Part shown: positions 52,210 through 63,875 of the stretch, piece by piece
Layout: each line of letters opens with the position of its first letter
How positions within the stretch are numbered: position 1 is the stretch's first letter
NCBI GenBank assembly: GCA_947471745.1
Contig: CANJKZ010000400.1
Location: 434,001-498,000, forward strand
Direction: 5' to 3'
Origin: Closterium sp. Naga37s-1
Lineage: Eukaryota; Streptophyta; Zygnematophyceae; Desmidiales; Closteriaceae
Length of the DNA: 64,000 bases
Notes under the pieces: generated by a model
The model's input: the letters and a program-made list of their open reading frames with translations, nothing else
Database searches by the model: none
Told to the model about the DNA's origin: nothing
Translations under genes and position numbers: made by a program

Positions 52210-55200
52210 TTTGGTGCATGTAACCTATCCAATGCCTATAACTATGATACATATAGTTCAAGTAACGAATCTAGGAAAACAAGCAAAATCAAGCACCAAA
52301 AAGCAAGAAAATGCAATGTAATGTAAATATAGGTAAGGCTAGCCGTCGTACTCTCACACGTCTCCCCCTCAAAGCTGGGTTGCGTGAGAAACACCCTACT
52401 TGACAAGATAATTCTTGAGAGCAAGGCGTGCATTGCCCATGTCAGCTTTTGCAACCCAACTATCCTCTGATGGGTTGTATCCCTTCCTGCGGATCAGGAA
52501 CTCGAGCTTGTTGCCGCGTTTGCGTCGATGAGCGTAGATACGTTCCACCTCGTACTTTGGTTCACCATGTACGAAAGCATGTGGTGGTGGTGGTAGCTAT
52601 CGTCCCTGGAACTGTTTGTTGGGGTCCTTGTAGGGCTTCAGTAGATGAATATGGAAGGCGTTGTGAAGCTTCCACGTGGTTGGTAAGCACAAGCAGAATG
52701 TTACTAGTATCACCATGGCCTCAACGTGAAAAGGACCACAGAAGCAAGGCCAGAGCTTGGATGGAAGATGGGATAAGTCCAAGTTGCGTGTGTCAAGAAG
52801 CACCTGATCTCCGACTGCTACTGAGTGATCTCGTCGCTGTTGATCTGCATACTGCTTCTAGGAGTTTTGCATCGTGGTGAGACGTCACTGAGTCTTCTCC
52901 CTTGCATGGTGGTGACAAAGTCATGTGCGGCTTTGACATGTGCCGGTGAACTCCAGGGTCGGTAACTGTAGATCCCAGTGGCTGATGTCGTCTTTGCATG
53001 CTGTACGCAATAACTGTTTAACCATCTAATTGAGTCGCTCTGTCTGTCAGTCAGTCTGGCGATGGTATGCTGAAGACATTGCAAGCTTTGTCCCCACCAA
53101 ATACATGAGTTCCCTCCACAACTTCTTGTGAATTTTGGGTCCCTGTCTGAGATGAGTGCACTGGGGATGCTGTGGATGGTGACGATGCGGTCGAAAAAGA
53201 GGCGAGCAGTTGCTTCAGCTGTAGCCGTGTCGTTGGTCGGGATGAAGTGTCCCATTTTAAAGAACTTGTCGATCACCACGAGTATAGCATCATGCCTTCG
53301 GGAGGTCGAAGGAAACACAATAATAAAATCTAAGCTGACGACTTGCCATGGCTGTTCCGGTACAGGTAGAGGCTGAAGTAACCCTGCTTTTTTTGCTTGC
53401 TACTCTTCATCTGCTGGCACGTGTCGCATGAGTTGACGAACTGCTGCATGTCTGTTGCCATCCGGAGCCAGTGGTAATACTTTGCTATTCCATCAAACGT
53501 CTTGTTACTCCCAAAATGTCCTGCATATGCCACATCGTGGAACTCCTCCAGTAGGATCTGTCGGAGTGGGGCATAGTTCGGCACCCACTTTGTTCCTGAA
53601 CCTTTCCTTACCGCTAAGTCTTTCTCCCACCGTAACAACTTCTATTTCTATGCTCTAGCAATCTCTTCGTCCACGGAGTACCCATGTTGGATTAGACCCT
53701 TGAGTAGAGGGTTCATCTCGTCGAGCTGGATGTTTGCTACATGCCATGGATGGCTCAGTGTGTTGGCCTTGTTGTGTAGCCCTGGCTTGTAGACGATGGT
53801 GTAGTGGAAGTGTGTTTCCATGAAATCCATCCACCGCACCTGTCATCGTGAGAGCATAGGTTGTGAGGTATTTGAGACTGTAGTGGTTAGTGTAGACTGT
53901 ATTTTTGGCTCCCTCTAGGTAACACCTCCATGCCTTGAAGGCTGTGACTATTGTTAAGGCTTCCTTATCATGGATTGAGTAATTCAGTTATGCTCCGTGT
54001 AGCTTATTATCGAGGTAAGCGATGAGTTGCAAACCGCGTCCATGATCCTGCATCAATACTACTCCGAGTGCATGGTTACTAGCATTTGCTTCCACCATGT
54101 AATATTTCTCTAGATCCGATAGGATGAGTACTGGGGCGGTAGTTATTGCTGTCTATAGCAGCTCCACGGCTTGTTGTTGAGGAGTATCACATTCATAGGG
54201 CGTATCCTTTTTCAATAAGTTCATTAGTGGCGCTGCTATCTTAGCGTATTGCGGCACGAACCTGTTATAGTAGTTGGCATAGCCTAGGAACTGCTGTAAC
54301 TCCTTGACGTTCTCCTGAACTTTCCACTTGTTGACGGCTTCGATCTTCCGCGGGTCCACGTGTACGCCCTCGGCACTCACCATGTGGCCGAGAAACTGCA
54401 CCTTCTTCAGGGCGAAGTCCCTTTTTGATAGCTTCACGTAGAACTGGTTTTCCCGTAAGATCTTGAAGACTTTCCGCAGATGCTCGACGTGCTCCTTCAT
54501 ATTCTTTGAGTATTGTCCATGTACACTACTATGCAGTCGTCCAACAAGGGCCGTAGGATATGATTCATCTCCACCTGAAATGTCGCTGGTGTGTTGCAGA
54601 GTCCGAACAACATCACTAAGTACTTGTAGGAGCCGCGTTTGGTACAGAACGACGTCTTGTGGATCAAATCATCTGCCATCTTGATCTGCTAGTAACCCGA
54701 CCGTATGTCCAGCCTCGAAAATACTGTTGCACGTCGCAGTTGTTCTAGAAGATCATCTATGCGCGGTATGTGGTACTTGTTTTTAACTGTCTGTTTGTTT
54801 AGTCCCCGGTAATCGATGCACATTTGTAAACTACCGTCCGACTTAGGAATGAAGAGAACCGGTGCGCCGTAGGGAGAGGTAGATGGTCGGATTAGTTTCC
54901 GGTCCAGCAGGTATTCATTTTTTTTTTTTCATATGTGCTAGCTCGTTTAGGCTGAGGCGGTATGGTGCACGTGAGACTGGCTCTTCCATGATCTCGTACT
55001 CGTGGGTTCATACTGGAGGCACTCCTGTAGGAAGGTCGGCAGGCATTATGTCATTGTATCCCTCCAACACCGTCCGTACTGTTGCAGGTAGCTCCGAGTT
55101 CGGCTTCTCCTCCTCTGCTACTGCCATACTAGTGCCAGGTAACCCTCGTTACTCTTGTTCACCGTTCGCTCGAGTTGTGAAAGAGTTGCCTCTGGAATAT

Positions 55201-55440
55201 CCCCTGTATCCGTCTAGCTTTGCAGCTCCACACGCTTCCCGTTGTTGTAGATGCAGGCTTTCCGCTTGACCCGGTCAATCTCGGAGTTGAACCGCTTTAG
55301 AAAATCTCTCCCCAAGATAAAATATAATCCCTTGATGTTCGTGACTGGCAACATCGGCTTCCATCTCAGCGCACCTATTTGTAATGGTAGTGTTGACACA
55401 CAAAATAAAGTCTCATTTATAGGGTCATAGGGTGCATCAA
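52210..55440 (-). pseudogene. Ty3/gypsy chromovirus remnant
   Basis: Minus-strand order: protease region (55214-55399, IKGLYFILGRDFLKRFN); RT (54500-54980, [20 protein letters not shown], active site degraded to YMDN); RT/RNase H connection (54153-54500, VQFLGHMVSAEGV, FLGYANYYNRF); RNase H end (53648-53839); integrase zinc finger and core (52818-53638, AYAGHFGSNKTF, CDTCQQMKS, ISDRDPKFT); and a C-terminal chromodomain at 52396-52575 (KYEVERIYAHRRKRGNKLEF, RRKGYNPSEDSWV). A polypurine tract at 52361-52375 precedes a partial 3' LTR at 52210-52358 cut by H. Many stops and frameshifts are present. The chromodomain places it in the chromovirus branch. Confidence 0.9.
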
Positions 55441-55459
55441 AGTAATCATTCCTATTTCC

Positions 55460-58388
55460 TACACCCGAAGTTGCACTTTCCCAGAACCAGCACCCCCAGA
55501 GTCCGCACCTCCAGTGGCATCGTCCCCAGCAACACCGGATTCCACAGCGACTAGCTGCAGAGACGGTGAAGACGACCGAGGAGGAAAACCAGAAGGGGTC
55601 TCCAAGCTCTGTAAGCGGCGAGAGGCCGCCGTGTCGTCAGCAGCAGGGTCACCCCCCTCAGCTAGGCCAAAGGTGTCGGAGGAGACCTCCAAAGGCTCAA
55701 CTAGGGGGGGTGCATCAACTTGAGACACACCTGAGGGAGCAAGGCCCAGTGGGGGGAGGGGTCTATCAGAGGGGGGGGTGGGGGGTCTGGAACCAGGAAG
55801 AGGGGCGGGGGTGGGGGGGGTGGGTGTGGGGGAACTGTTGTGGGGGAAGAGACGGTAGTAGCACACCGACTCGTCAAAGGTGACATTGAGGGAGGTCAAG
55901 ACGCGGCGCGTGGCTGGGTGGTAAAACTGCCAGCTAGTCGCGTCGGTGGGAAAGCCAAGGAAGACGATGTGAACAGTGCGAGGAGAGACCTTGCCTACGG
56001 GAGGATCGCGGACAAGGGCAAGCAAACCCCAGACCCAAAACGCCGACGCATCGCCAACCTCCCCTGTCCAAAGTAGGGTAGGCGAGGTCTCTGGCTGGGA
56101 GACACGGGGTCAAAGGTTGAGCTGATGCGCAGTGTATCGGACCGCAAACGGCCACAGAAAATGGGGAGCAGCCGCATGGATCATGGAGGTGCAAGCAACC
56201 TCCATGATCAAGCCAATGCGGTGCTCTGCAATCCCATTCTATTTGGGAGAGGCCAAAAGCGTGAATGACTGGGTGATGCCCTCCTTACGACAAAATTCCT
56301 CAAGGAGGCTGGAGGAAAACTCACCACCTCGGTTAGAGTGCAGTCGTAGGACCAGGAGGTCCTACCAGAACCGTGCGCTCAGTTGGCGACGAACTGCGCG
56401 GATCCAAGGCATCAAGATACTACGGACATCCACCTTGTTATGCAAGGGAAATATCGTGGTGTAGTGCATAAAAGTCGTCAACAACCAGTAGAAAGTAGCG
56501 CTCCCGGCCCTGTCCACTGACGCAGGCGGGGCCCCACACGTCGATGTTGAGTGTCTGCAGAGGAGTAGTGTTTGGAGGAAACGAGGAGGAGTGAAGAGCT
56601 GCGCAAGGAAGGCACGGCGGCGCAAGCGACCGCGGGAGAGGGGGTAGGGACCTGGGGAGGCCAGAGACAAGGAGACGGGAGTGCATGCTACGCATACGCT
56701 GTAGGGAGGGGCGACCAAGTCGGTGGTGCCAGAGGAGAGACGGGTTCGTGAAAAACCGACACGAGTAAGACGCAACCACCTGTGCAGACTCAGTGTGTAG
56801 TGTGTATAGGCCAGACCCAGGCCTTCGAGTGAACGTGGTGAGGTGTTCGCTAGTCACTGAGTCCGTACAGATCACTACAAGCTCACCCCCAGGAGTAGTG
56901 GTAGTGACCAACTGGTCCTGGAGGACAGCGGCACTTATCAATTTTGAGTGAACGAGGGGAGGTGGAAACCTGTGAGGGATCCAGAGGGGGCTGCCGAGCA
57001 CAGGAGAACTGTGAAGCTGGTGCAACGACTGGGCCACCAAAGGGGTTGGCCAGAGTGACAGGGAGAGGTTTCGTGAGTGGTGTGAGTGTGGTGTATTCAC
57101 GGAACAAGCACCTAGACACGCCAGAGTCCAGTGGGAAAGTGTGCAACGCCTCCGCAGGAACTGCTTTCGTGCTAGCAGTCTCACGCGCCCCTACACAAGC
57201 AGCCTCTATCGGCTACTGTCCACCCCTAGAATCGCCTCCTCCACCGACTGCTCCACCCTTGCCACCCTCGCCACTCTCGCCAGCTCCACCAGCACTACCA
57301 CTACCACCCCCTCCGCCACCCTCGTCACCCCTACTACCCCCGCCCTCACCACCCTCACCACCCCCGCCCCTCGCACCGCCATCGCCACCTCCACCACCCC
57401 AACTCGCCCTACGCCCACCTCTGCCCGCCGCATCTTACGTCAGGAGTGGACACAATGTCGACCGTCTCAATACCGTGGAGGTCAACAGTAGCAGCTGAGG
57501 CAGTAGAGGACGCGAGAAGGGTGTGAGCACACCCCTCAAAAAAGGGGGTGCGAGGGTGCCACGGGAGGCAGCAACAGCGCGGGCACTAGTCTCGGCCTCG
57601 AGAAAACGGGTCTCAAACGAGGCAAGGTCGAGACTAGTGGGGTCTAGGGAGAGGAAGTGGTCGTGAATAGCACGAAGGGTGTCGGGATGGCGAGTCGTGA
57701 GGAAGTACAGGGTGAGGTAGAGGGGAGGCTGGTTCTTGGCCAGAAACTCTGGCGTGAGGGAGGCTCAGTAGCAGGAGTCAAGGGAGCACAGATGGGTCAT
57801 GAGGTCAGCTACAATGTGAAAGTCGGACAGCTCGGGGAAGAGAACTGGCAGTGCAAGACGGCCTAGAGTGGTAGAAGAGGGGGAGGAGTAGTGCCTAACT
57901 GCAGCAGCATAGAGAGCATGTGCCAACGTCACCTAGCGAAAGTGGGCCCTCTGGTCGAGCGGTAGGCGAGTACAGGCAGCAAGTGGGGTGGTGGCGTCGC
58001 GTGACATCCACCGTGTGCAGGCAACATGATCAGCCTGGTATTGCTGCTGCACCTCCGTCCCAGCGTCAGCAGCAGGCTCAGCCGGAGTAGCGGGGGCATG
58101 AAGGGACCCCGACGTGTGCTCAAACAGGGAGACGTCGTCCCAAGTGACACTCTACAGATACATGTTGAGGTCCTCGAGCCAGGACTCGAACTCTATAGGG
58201 CGACCCTCGGCGTCAAACGTGAGTATAGTGGGTGTCTCCATAGGGAGTAGTGCGGCCTAGCGGCAGTGACGAAGGGCAGTAGTAGTAGCAGTGCTAGGAA
58301 CTAGGTGCAGTGCTAGGCCCTAGCGGCGTGGCTCGGCAAGGCGGCTCGGCAGGGCAGCTCGTCATAGGCGCACGGGCAGGGCTGCGCA
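55460..58388 (-). pseudogene. Element J, copia gag-protease-integrase remnant
   Basis: Gag begins at 58241 (METPTILTFDAEGR), has a stop after DQRAHFR and another at about 57768, and continues through QPPLYLTLYFLTTRHPDTLR and FFEGCAHT. The Gly-rich tail corresponds to CCACCC-rich plus strand at 57220-57430. Protease and integrase follow (GVSRCLFREYTTLTPL; DVWGPACVSGQGRERYFLLV), with the linker ending near 55460 against the chromovirus. RT and RNase H are absent. The leader (58242-58388) is cut by the K LTR. Confidence 0.85.
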
Positions 58389-59708
58389 TGTCAAAACATA
58401 TTTATATGTTGTTAGTTCTGCTAGGCTATAGTGAGGTGCTCAGTATAGAGTGCAAACCGAATTTGGGTTTCATACTTGTATCTCCTTGTTCCTAGTTATT
58501 CCTCATTCCTGCCTAGTGATTCTGACATGGTACCAGAGCTGGTCCGTCTGTAGGACTGCTTTGTTAGGGCCCACCAACCGTAGAAAATGCACGTTTTTTT
58601 TTCCCTGCCCTGCCCGCGCGCCGCCCTCCTGCCCGTGCGCTACCCTGCCTTGCAGCCCGCGCGCCACCACGCCCTGCAGCACGCGCGCTGCCCTGCCCGT
58701 GCAGCCCTGCAGCCCGCGCACTGCCCTGCCCACGCAGCCCTACAGCCCGTGCGCTGCCCTGCCCTGCACGTGCGAGCTGCAGGGCGGAGCGGGCAGCAGG
58801 GCGACGCAGGCTGCAGGGTGTGCGAGCTGGAGGGCGTCGCTGGCAGCAGGGCGACGCGGGCTGCAGGGCAACGTGAGCAGCAGGGCTACGCAGGCAGCAG
58901 GGCGTGCGAGTTGTAGGGCGACGTGGGCAGCAGGGCGACGCGGGCTGCAGGGCAGGGCAGCGCGCGGGCTGCAGAGCTGCAGGGCAGGGCAGTGCGGGGG
59001 CTGCAGGGCTGCACGGGCAGGGCAGCACGGGCAGGGCAGCGCACGGGCTGAAGGGCAGGGCGCGTCGCCCTGCAGCCCGCACGCCCTGCTGCCTACGCGC
59101 GCCCTGCCCTGCAGGCTGTGCGCCGCGCAGCCCTGCAGCCCGCCGCCGCCCTTGCTCGTGCTGCCAGTCCTACTGTCACTTGTCCCCTCGCCACTGTTGT
59201 CACTGACCCTTCCTTTGATTCTACTGTTGCGTTTGCCCTAGTCACTAAGCTATTCGACTTTGCTGCTAGGAGTTGTCTCGACTACGTCGCGAGTCTTGTT
59301 ACTGAGTCTGAGTCTGTCTGTCCTCCGTCTGTCGGGGGTGAGCCTGCCCTTGGCTGTGACGTACTTGAGGACAGGCAGTTTGAGCTTGAGTGTCTTGCGG
59401 CCGCTTTACCTCGTTTCGCATCCATGCTGCTTTGCCCTGAGGGAGACCCGGATGCACTTGACATCCCTACCCCGCTCTCTTATGCAGAGGCGATCGCGGG
59501 TGAGCACTCCTCTCAGTGGCAGACAGCCATGGACGAAGAGATGGCTTCCTGGAAGTCCACAGACACTTACGTCGACGAGGTTCCCCCCCCCGGGGAGAAC
59601 ATAGTCGATGGCATGTGGATTTTTAGAGTGAAGCGGCCGTCGGGTTCTCCACGTGCCTTCAAGGCACGTTACGTTGCTCGAGGCTTCAGTCAGCGTGAGG
59701 GGGTCGAC
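58389..59708 (+). mobile_element. Element K, deleted copia element
   Basis: The 5' LTR is 58389-58527 (TGTCAAAACATA...GATTCTGACA, 139 bp), with primer site TGGTACCAGAGCTGG at 58528. The leader (58543-59150) jumps straight into the RT N-terminal region at about 59153, so gag, protease and integrase are deleted. The RT frame (DPSFDSTVAFALVTKLFDFA, ...FSQREGVD) stays open until L is inserted at 59709. The rest of K lies beyond L, outside the window. Confidence 0.87.
58590..59150 (+). repeat. Inverted-repeat-like GC-rich leader of element K
   Basis: The first part is C-rich on the plus strand (units such as CCCTGCAGCCCGCGCGC, 58600-58770) and the following part is G-rich with complementary units (GGGCTGCAGGGCAGGGCAG, 58780-59060), then C-rich again to 59150. 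The halves could pair into a long imperfect hairpin. Confidence 0.75.
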
Positions 59709-59949
59709 TGTCGGAATGTTTTAGTGGTTACATTTGTGTAGGCTATAGTGGGGTACAACCCAATTAGGGTTAGTACTTGTACCCAACTTCTGCTCAATGC
59801 ATTCATTCCTCGTTCATTCTTCTGACATGGTTTCAGAGCAGGTCCTTCGCTAGGACCGTTTTTTTTCCTTGGGCCCACCACAGCGCTACCCCGCTAGCCG
59901 CCCTCTGCAGCCCTCGTGCTGCCCCTACTGCCCGTCGCGACCCGTCAAC

Positions 59950-60480
59950 CCCTAGGCCAGGCCACTAGGCACCGGCCCGTAGCCCGTTGCCCCGGCCCAT
60001 CGACACCCGGCCCGTCGCCCTAGGCCCGTCGCCCCGGCTCGTCGCCCCTAGGCCCGTCGCCCTAGGCCCGTCGCCCCGGCCCGTTGCCCCTAGGCCGGCC
60101 CGTCGCCCCCCCCCTAGCCCGGCCCGTCATCCCTAGGCCCGTCGCCCCTAAGCCCGTCGCCCCTAGGCCGGCCCGTCGCCCCTAGCCCGGCCCGTAGGCC
60201 CGTCGCCACTAGGCCCGTCGCCCCGGCCCGTCGCCCCTAGGCCGGCTCGTCGCCCCTAGCCCAGCCCGTAGGCCCGTCGCCCCTAGCCCGGCCCGTCGAC
60301 ACTACCCCACGCGCCCCGGCCAGTCGCCCGACGCCCCTACGCCCGCGAACGACGCCCCTAGGCCCGCGCCCGTTGCCCCTAGCCCCGGCCCGTCGCCCGG
60401 CTCCCCTAGGCCCCGGCCCGACTCCCCTAGGCCCCGGCCCGTCGCCCCTAGGCCCATCGCTCCTAGGCCCCGGCCCGAGA
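59950..60480 (+). repeat. Tandem-repeat leader of element L
   Basis: Degenerate copies of a unit near CCCGTCGCCCCTAGGCCGG fill the leader, with GCCCGTAGG and GGCTCGTCGCC variants. It is different in sequence from the leaders of B, C and K. Confidence 0.9.
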
Positions 60481-60697
60481 GACGACCCCAGGCCTCGCGA
60501 GCCGCCCCTTCCGGCCCGCCCCTCGACCCTGCAGCTCGCGAGCCGCCCTTGCAGCCCCGCGCGCCGCCCCTGGTGGCCCTCTAGCCACCCTTGCTGCTCT
60601 GCTAGCCGCCCCTTGCGGCCCTCCCACAGCCTCTTGCTACTGCCTGCCCTCTGCTCTGCACTGCCCTGCTTCTCCCCACTCTGCGTGCTGCACCGCT

Positions 60698-61966
60698 ATG
60701 GCTTCGCTTCGCGTTCTCGCATTCGATCATGAGGGCAGACCGATTCAGTTTGACACGTGGCTCGACGACCTGCAGCTGTACCTACTGAGCGACTCTAGGG
60801 ACAGTGTTTCGTTGTTTGACCACACATCTGGCGCCGCTCCCGCCCATCCTGCCACAGCTGATAGTGCGACTCGCTCACAGTGGCTTACTCGCGACGCTGC
60901 TGCTTGCTTAGCCATTCGCAACCACCTGCCGTTAGCCGAATGCGCTCACTTCGGACAGCACAGGACAGCACAGGCCATGTACGATGCTGTCGTAGCTCGC
61001 TACTCCTCGCCTGCCACTGCTGCTCTAGGCCGCCTGCTACTGCCCTACCTGTTCCCCGAGCTGTCCGCCTTTGCCATAGTCGAGGACCTGGTTTCCCACC
61101 TTCACGCCACCGACACTCGCTACCGTGCTGCCGCCCCCGCTGAGTTCCTTGACAGGAACCAGCCCCCGATGTTCATCACTCTCTACTTTATAGTCACCCG
61201 CCTCCCTGACTCTCTTCACTCTATCAGGGACCACTTTCTCTCCCTTGACCCCACAGTCCTCACTGATGACCTACTCGAGCAGCACCTCCTGGCAGCTGAG
61301 ACTAGTGTAGTCGCTGTAGGTGCTGCTCGTGGCACTCCGCGCACGCCCTTCTTTGAGGGGTGCTCCCCCTCCCCCCTTGCCCCCTCCTACACCTCTGCTG
61401 CTGCTGTTGACGTCCTTGGTGCTGAGGATGTCGGGGCTGCTTTTGCTAGTGCGAAGCGCCGCAGCAGCAAGGGCAAGGGTGGCAGGGGTGGTGGAGGTGG
61501 CAGCGGGAGTGGTGGTGGGGCCAGCAGTGGAGGTAGTGGAGGCAGTGGAGGTGGTGGCAGCGGTGGGAGTGGTGGCGGGAGTAGGGGCGTTGGTGGCGGC
61601 AGTGGAGCCAGCGGTGGGAGTGGCGGTAGTGGCAGCGGTGGGAGTGGTGGCGGTAGGACTGGAGCTCAGTGTGGAGGTTTTGGAGGAGGCCAGAGGCAGC
61701 GGCAGCAGCGTCGGAGCAAGACCCCTTCGCCCCAGCAGCTTCGTGAGTGGTTGTTTCAGCGTGGGGCGTCTAGGGGTAGTGTGAGCTGCTCGTATGTCAT
61801 TCGCACGGGTGACCGTGCTGGTCAGACATGCGGGAAGCCTCACACTCAGCACCGCTACTTCTCCCGCCTTGACGATGCTTGGCGTTCTGAGTTTGGTGAT
61901 GATGTCGAGCGCCCCCACTGGGCAGAGCTGCTTAGGCCTGGAGTTGCGATCTTTGACCTAGATTAA
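60698..61966 (+). CDS. Element L Gag polypeptide
   Basis: 422 residues from MASLRVLAFDHEGRP. The N-terminal Gag domain (1-215, including RLPDSLHSIRDHFLSLDP and TPFFEGCSPSPLAP) is followed by a basic [16 protein letters not shown] segment and about 75 Gly/Ser residues. A PSPQQLREW linker and a CSYVIRTGDRAGQTCGKPH zinc-knuckle-like motif follow; its last Cys, present in element C, is Tyr here. The frame ends at TAA 61964-61966 after GVAIFDLD, where C reads straight on (IFDLEFYAILSAMY), so the stop is probably a mutation separating Gag from protease. Confidence 0.85.
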   Translation: MASLRVLAFDHEGRPIQFDTWLDDLQLYLLSDSRDSVSLFDHTSGAAPAHPATADSATRSQWLTRDAAACLAIRNHLPLAECAHFGQHRTAQAMYDAVVARYSSPATAALGRLLLPYLFPELSAFAIVEDLVSHLHATDTRYRAAAPAEFLDRNQPPMFITLYFIVTRLPDSLHSIRDHFLSLDPTVLTDDLLEQHLLAAETSVVAVGAARGTPRTPFFEGCSPSPLAPSYTSAAAVDVLGAEDVGAAFASAKRRSSKGKGGRGGGGGSGSGGGASSGGSGGSGGGGSGGSGGGSRGVGGGSGASGGSGGSGSGGSGGGRTGAQCGGFGGGQRQRQQRRSKTPSPQQLREWLFQRGASRGSVSCSYVIRTGDRAGQTCGKPHTQHRYFSRLDDAWRSEFGDDVERPHWAELLRPGVAIFDLD

Positions 61967-63875
61967 GATGCTATTCTTTCTGCTATGTATGCTTTGTCTT
62001 CTAGTGCTGAGGGTGACTGTTACCGGTGTATGCCGCCTGACCCAGGTATAGAGGCTGCTGCTCTAGGTGCTAGTGAGTCTTCTCTCCCTGGTACTGCGCC
62101 TGCTAAGGCCTTGCACACCTTCACGCTGGACTCAGGTGCCTCACGCTGTTTCTTTCGTGACAGCACCACCCTCACTCCTCTCCCTGCACCTGTCCCGGTC
62201 AGACTGGCTGACCCCTCCGGGGGCTCAGTCGTTGCCCGTTCCTCCACTGTTCTCTTGTGTCCGGCGGTTCCGTCCGGTTCACTGTCAGTTCTTCACCTCC
62301 CCTCATTCGATGGCCACTACCACCACTCCTGGGGGTCAGCGTGTGTCGATCTGCACGTGTACACGGACGGGTCGTCACCTGGCCCCGTTCACTCGTCGGC
62401 CAGGGTCGAGTCTGTACACACTGGCTACCGAGCCTCCTCAGGTAGCTGCGTCTGCCCAGGTGTCTGCGTCAAGTCAGGTAGCACCCCCTTGCTCGTGTCG
62501 CCTCCTGTCGCACCAGACTCTCCTCTGGCACCACCACCTTGGACACCCCTCCCTACCATGCCTGCGTGGCATGCACTCCCGCCTCCTTGTCTCTGGTCTT
62601 CCCAGGTCTCTGCCTCCCCTCCCGCCCTCGCCGGCCCCGCCCTGCCTTCCTTGTGTCGAGGGGCGGCAGCGCGCCGCTCCTCACTCCTCCTCGTTTCCCC
62701 CGACAACTGCTCCCCTGCAGACTCTCCACATGGACGTGTGGGGCCCAGCCCGCGTCAGTGGACAGGGCCGCGAGCGCTACTTTCTGCTGGTCGTTGACGA
62801 CTACACGCGGTACACCACAGTCTTCCCCTTGCACAGCAAGGATGAGGTCGTTGATGTCTTGATCCCTTGGATCCGTGCAGTATGTCTCCAGCTCCGAGAG
62901 CGGTTCCACCAGGACCTTCCTGTCTTGCGTCTGCACTCTGACCGAGGTGGTGAGTTCTCCTTCGACCTCTTGCGGGACTTGTGTCGTGGGGAGGGCATTC
63001 TCCAGTCGTTTACGCTTCCTACCTCACCGCAGAAAAATGGGATTGCTGAGCGCCGCATTGGCTTAGTCATGGAGGTCACTCGTACCTCCATAATCCATGT
63101 GGTTGCACCCCATTTTCTGTGGCCGTTTGCGGTCCGGTACGCTGCGCATCAGCTCAACCTCTGGCCCCGTGTCTCCTTGCCGGAGACCTCGCCCACACTG
63201 CGTTGGACGGGGGAGGTTGGCGATGCGTCGGTGTTCCGGGACTGGGGCTCTCGTGCCACTGTTCGCGATACGTCCGCGGACAAGCTCTCCGCCCGTGCTA
63301 TCCCCTTTGTCTTCCTTGGCTCTCCCCCTGACACACCTGGCTGGCAGTTTCACCACCCCACCTCGCGCCGTGTCTTCCCCTCTCAGGACGTCACGTTTGA
63401 CGAGTCGGTTCCCTTTTACCGTCTCTTCCCCTACCGCTCTGCCCCTCCCCCGCCCCCGCCGCTCTTCCTTGCTCCCGGTCCCCCTCTGGTAGACCCCCTC
63501 CCGCCCCAGGGTCCTGCTCCCTCAGGTGTGTCTCAGGTAGACCCTCTCCCTGGTACTGTGCCTGTTGAGGTAGCTGGCGACTTAGGTGCTGCTCGAGGTG
63601 CTGCGTCTGGGGGTGCGGAGCCTGGGGGTGTGGAGCCTGGGGGTGCGGAGCCTGGGGGCGCTGTGCTTGGGGGTGTTGAGCCAGGGGGTGCTGAGTCTGA
63701 GGGTGCCGGGTCTGGGGGTGCTGAGCCTGGGGGTGCGGAGCCTGGGGGTGCTGAGCTTAAGGGTGTTGAGCCTGGGGGTGCTGAGTCTGAGGGTGCGGAG
63801 TCTGGGGGTGCTGAGTCTCGGGGTGCTGATTCGTCTGGAGGTCCTACTGGTGCTTCGCCGAGATTGTCTCCCTGA
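61967..63875 (+). pseudogene. Element L protease and integrase
   Basis: Protease (FTLDSGASRCFFRDSTTLTP) lies in the Gag frame. A deletion at about 62308 (LPSF then GHYHHSW) shifts the frame. Integrase continues in the second frame with LLWHHHLGHP, HMDVWGP, HSDRGGEF and NGIAERRIG, so its catalytic residues are present. The linker has (GGAEPGGVEP)-type repeats at 63600-63830 and a TGA at 63873-63875. The last 125 bp continue linker sequence. Confidence 0.88.
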
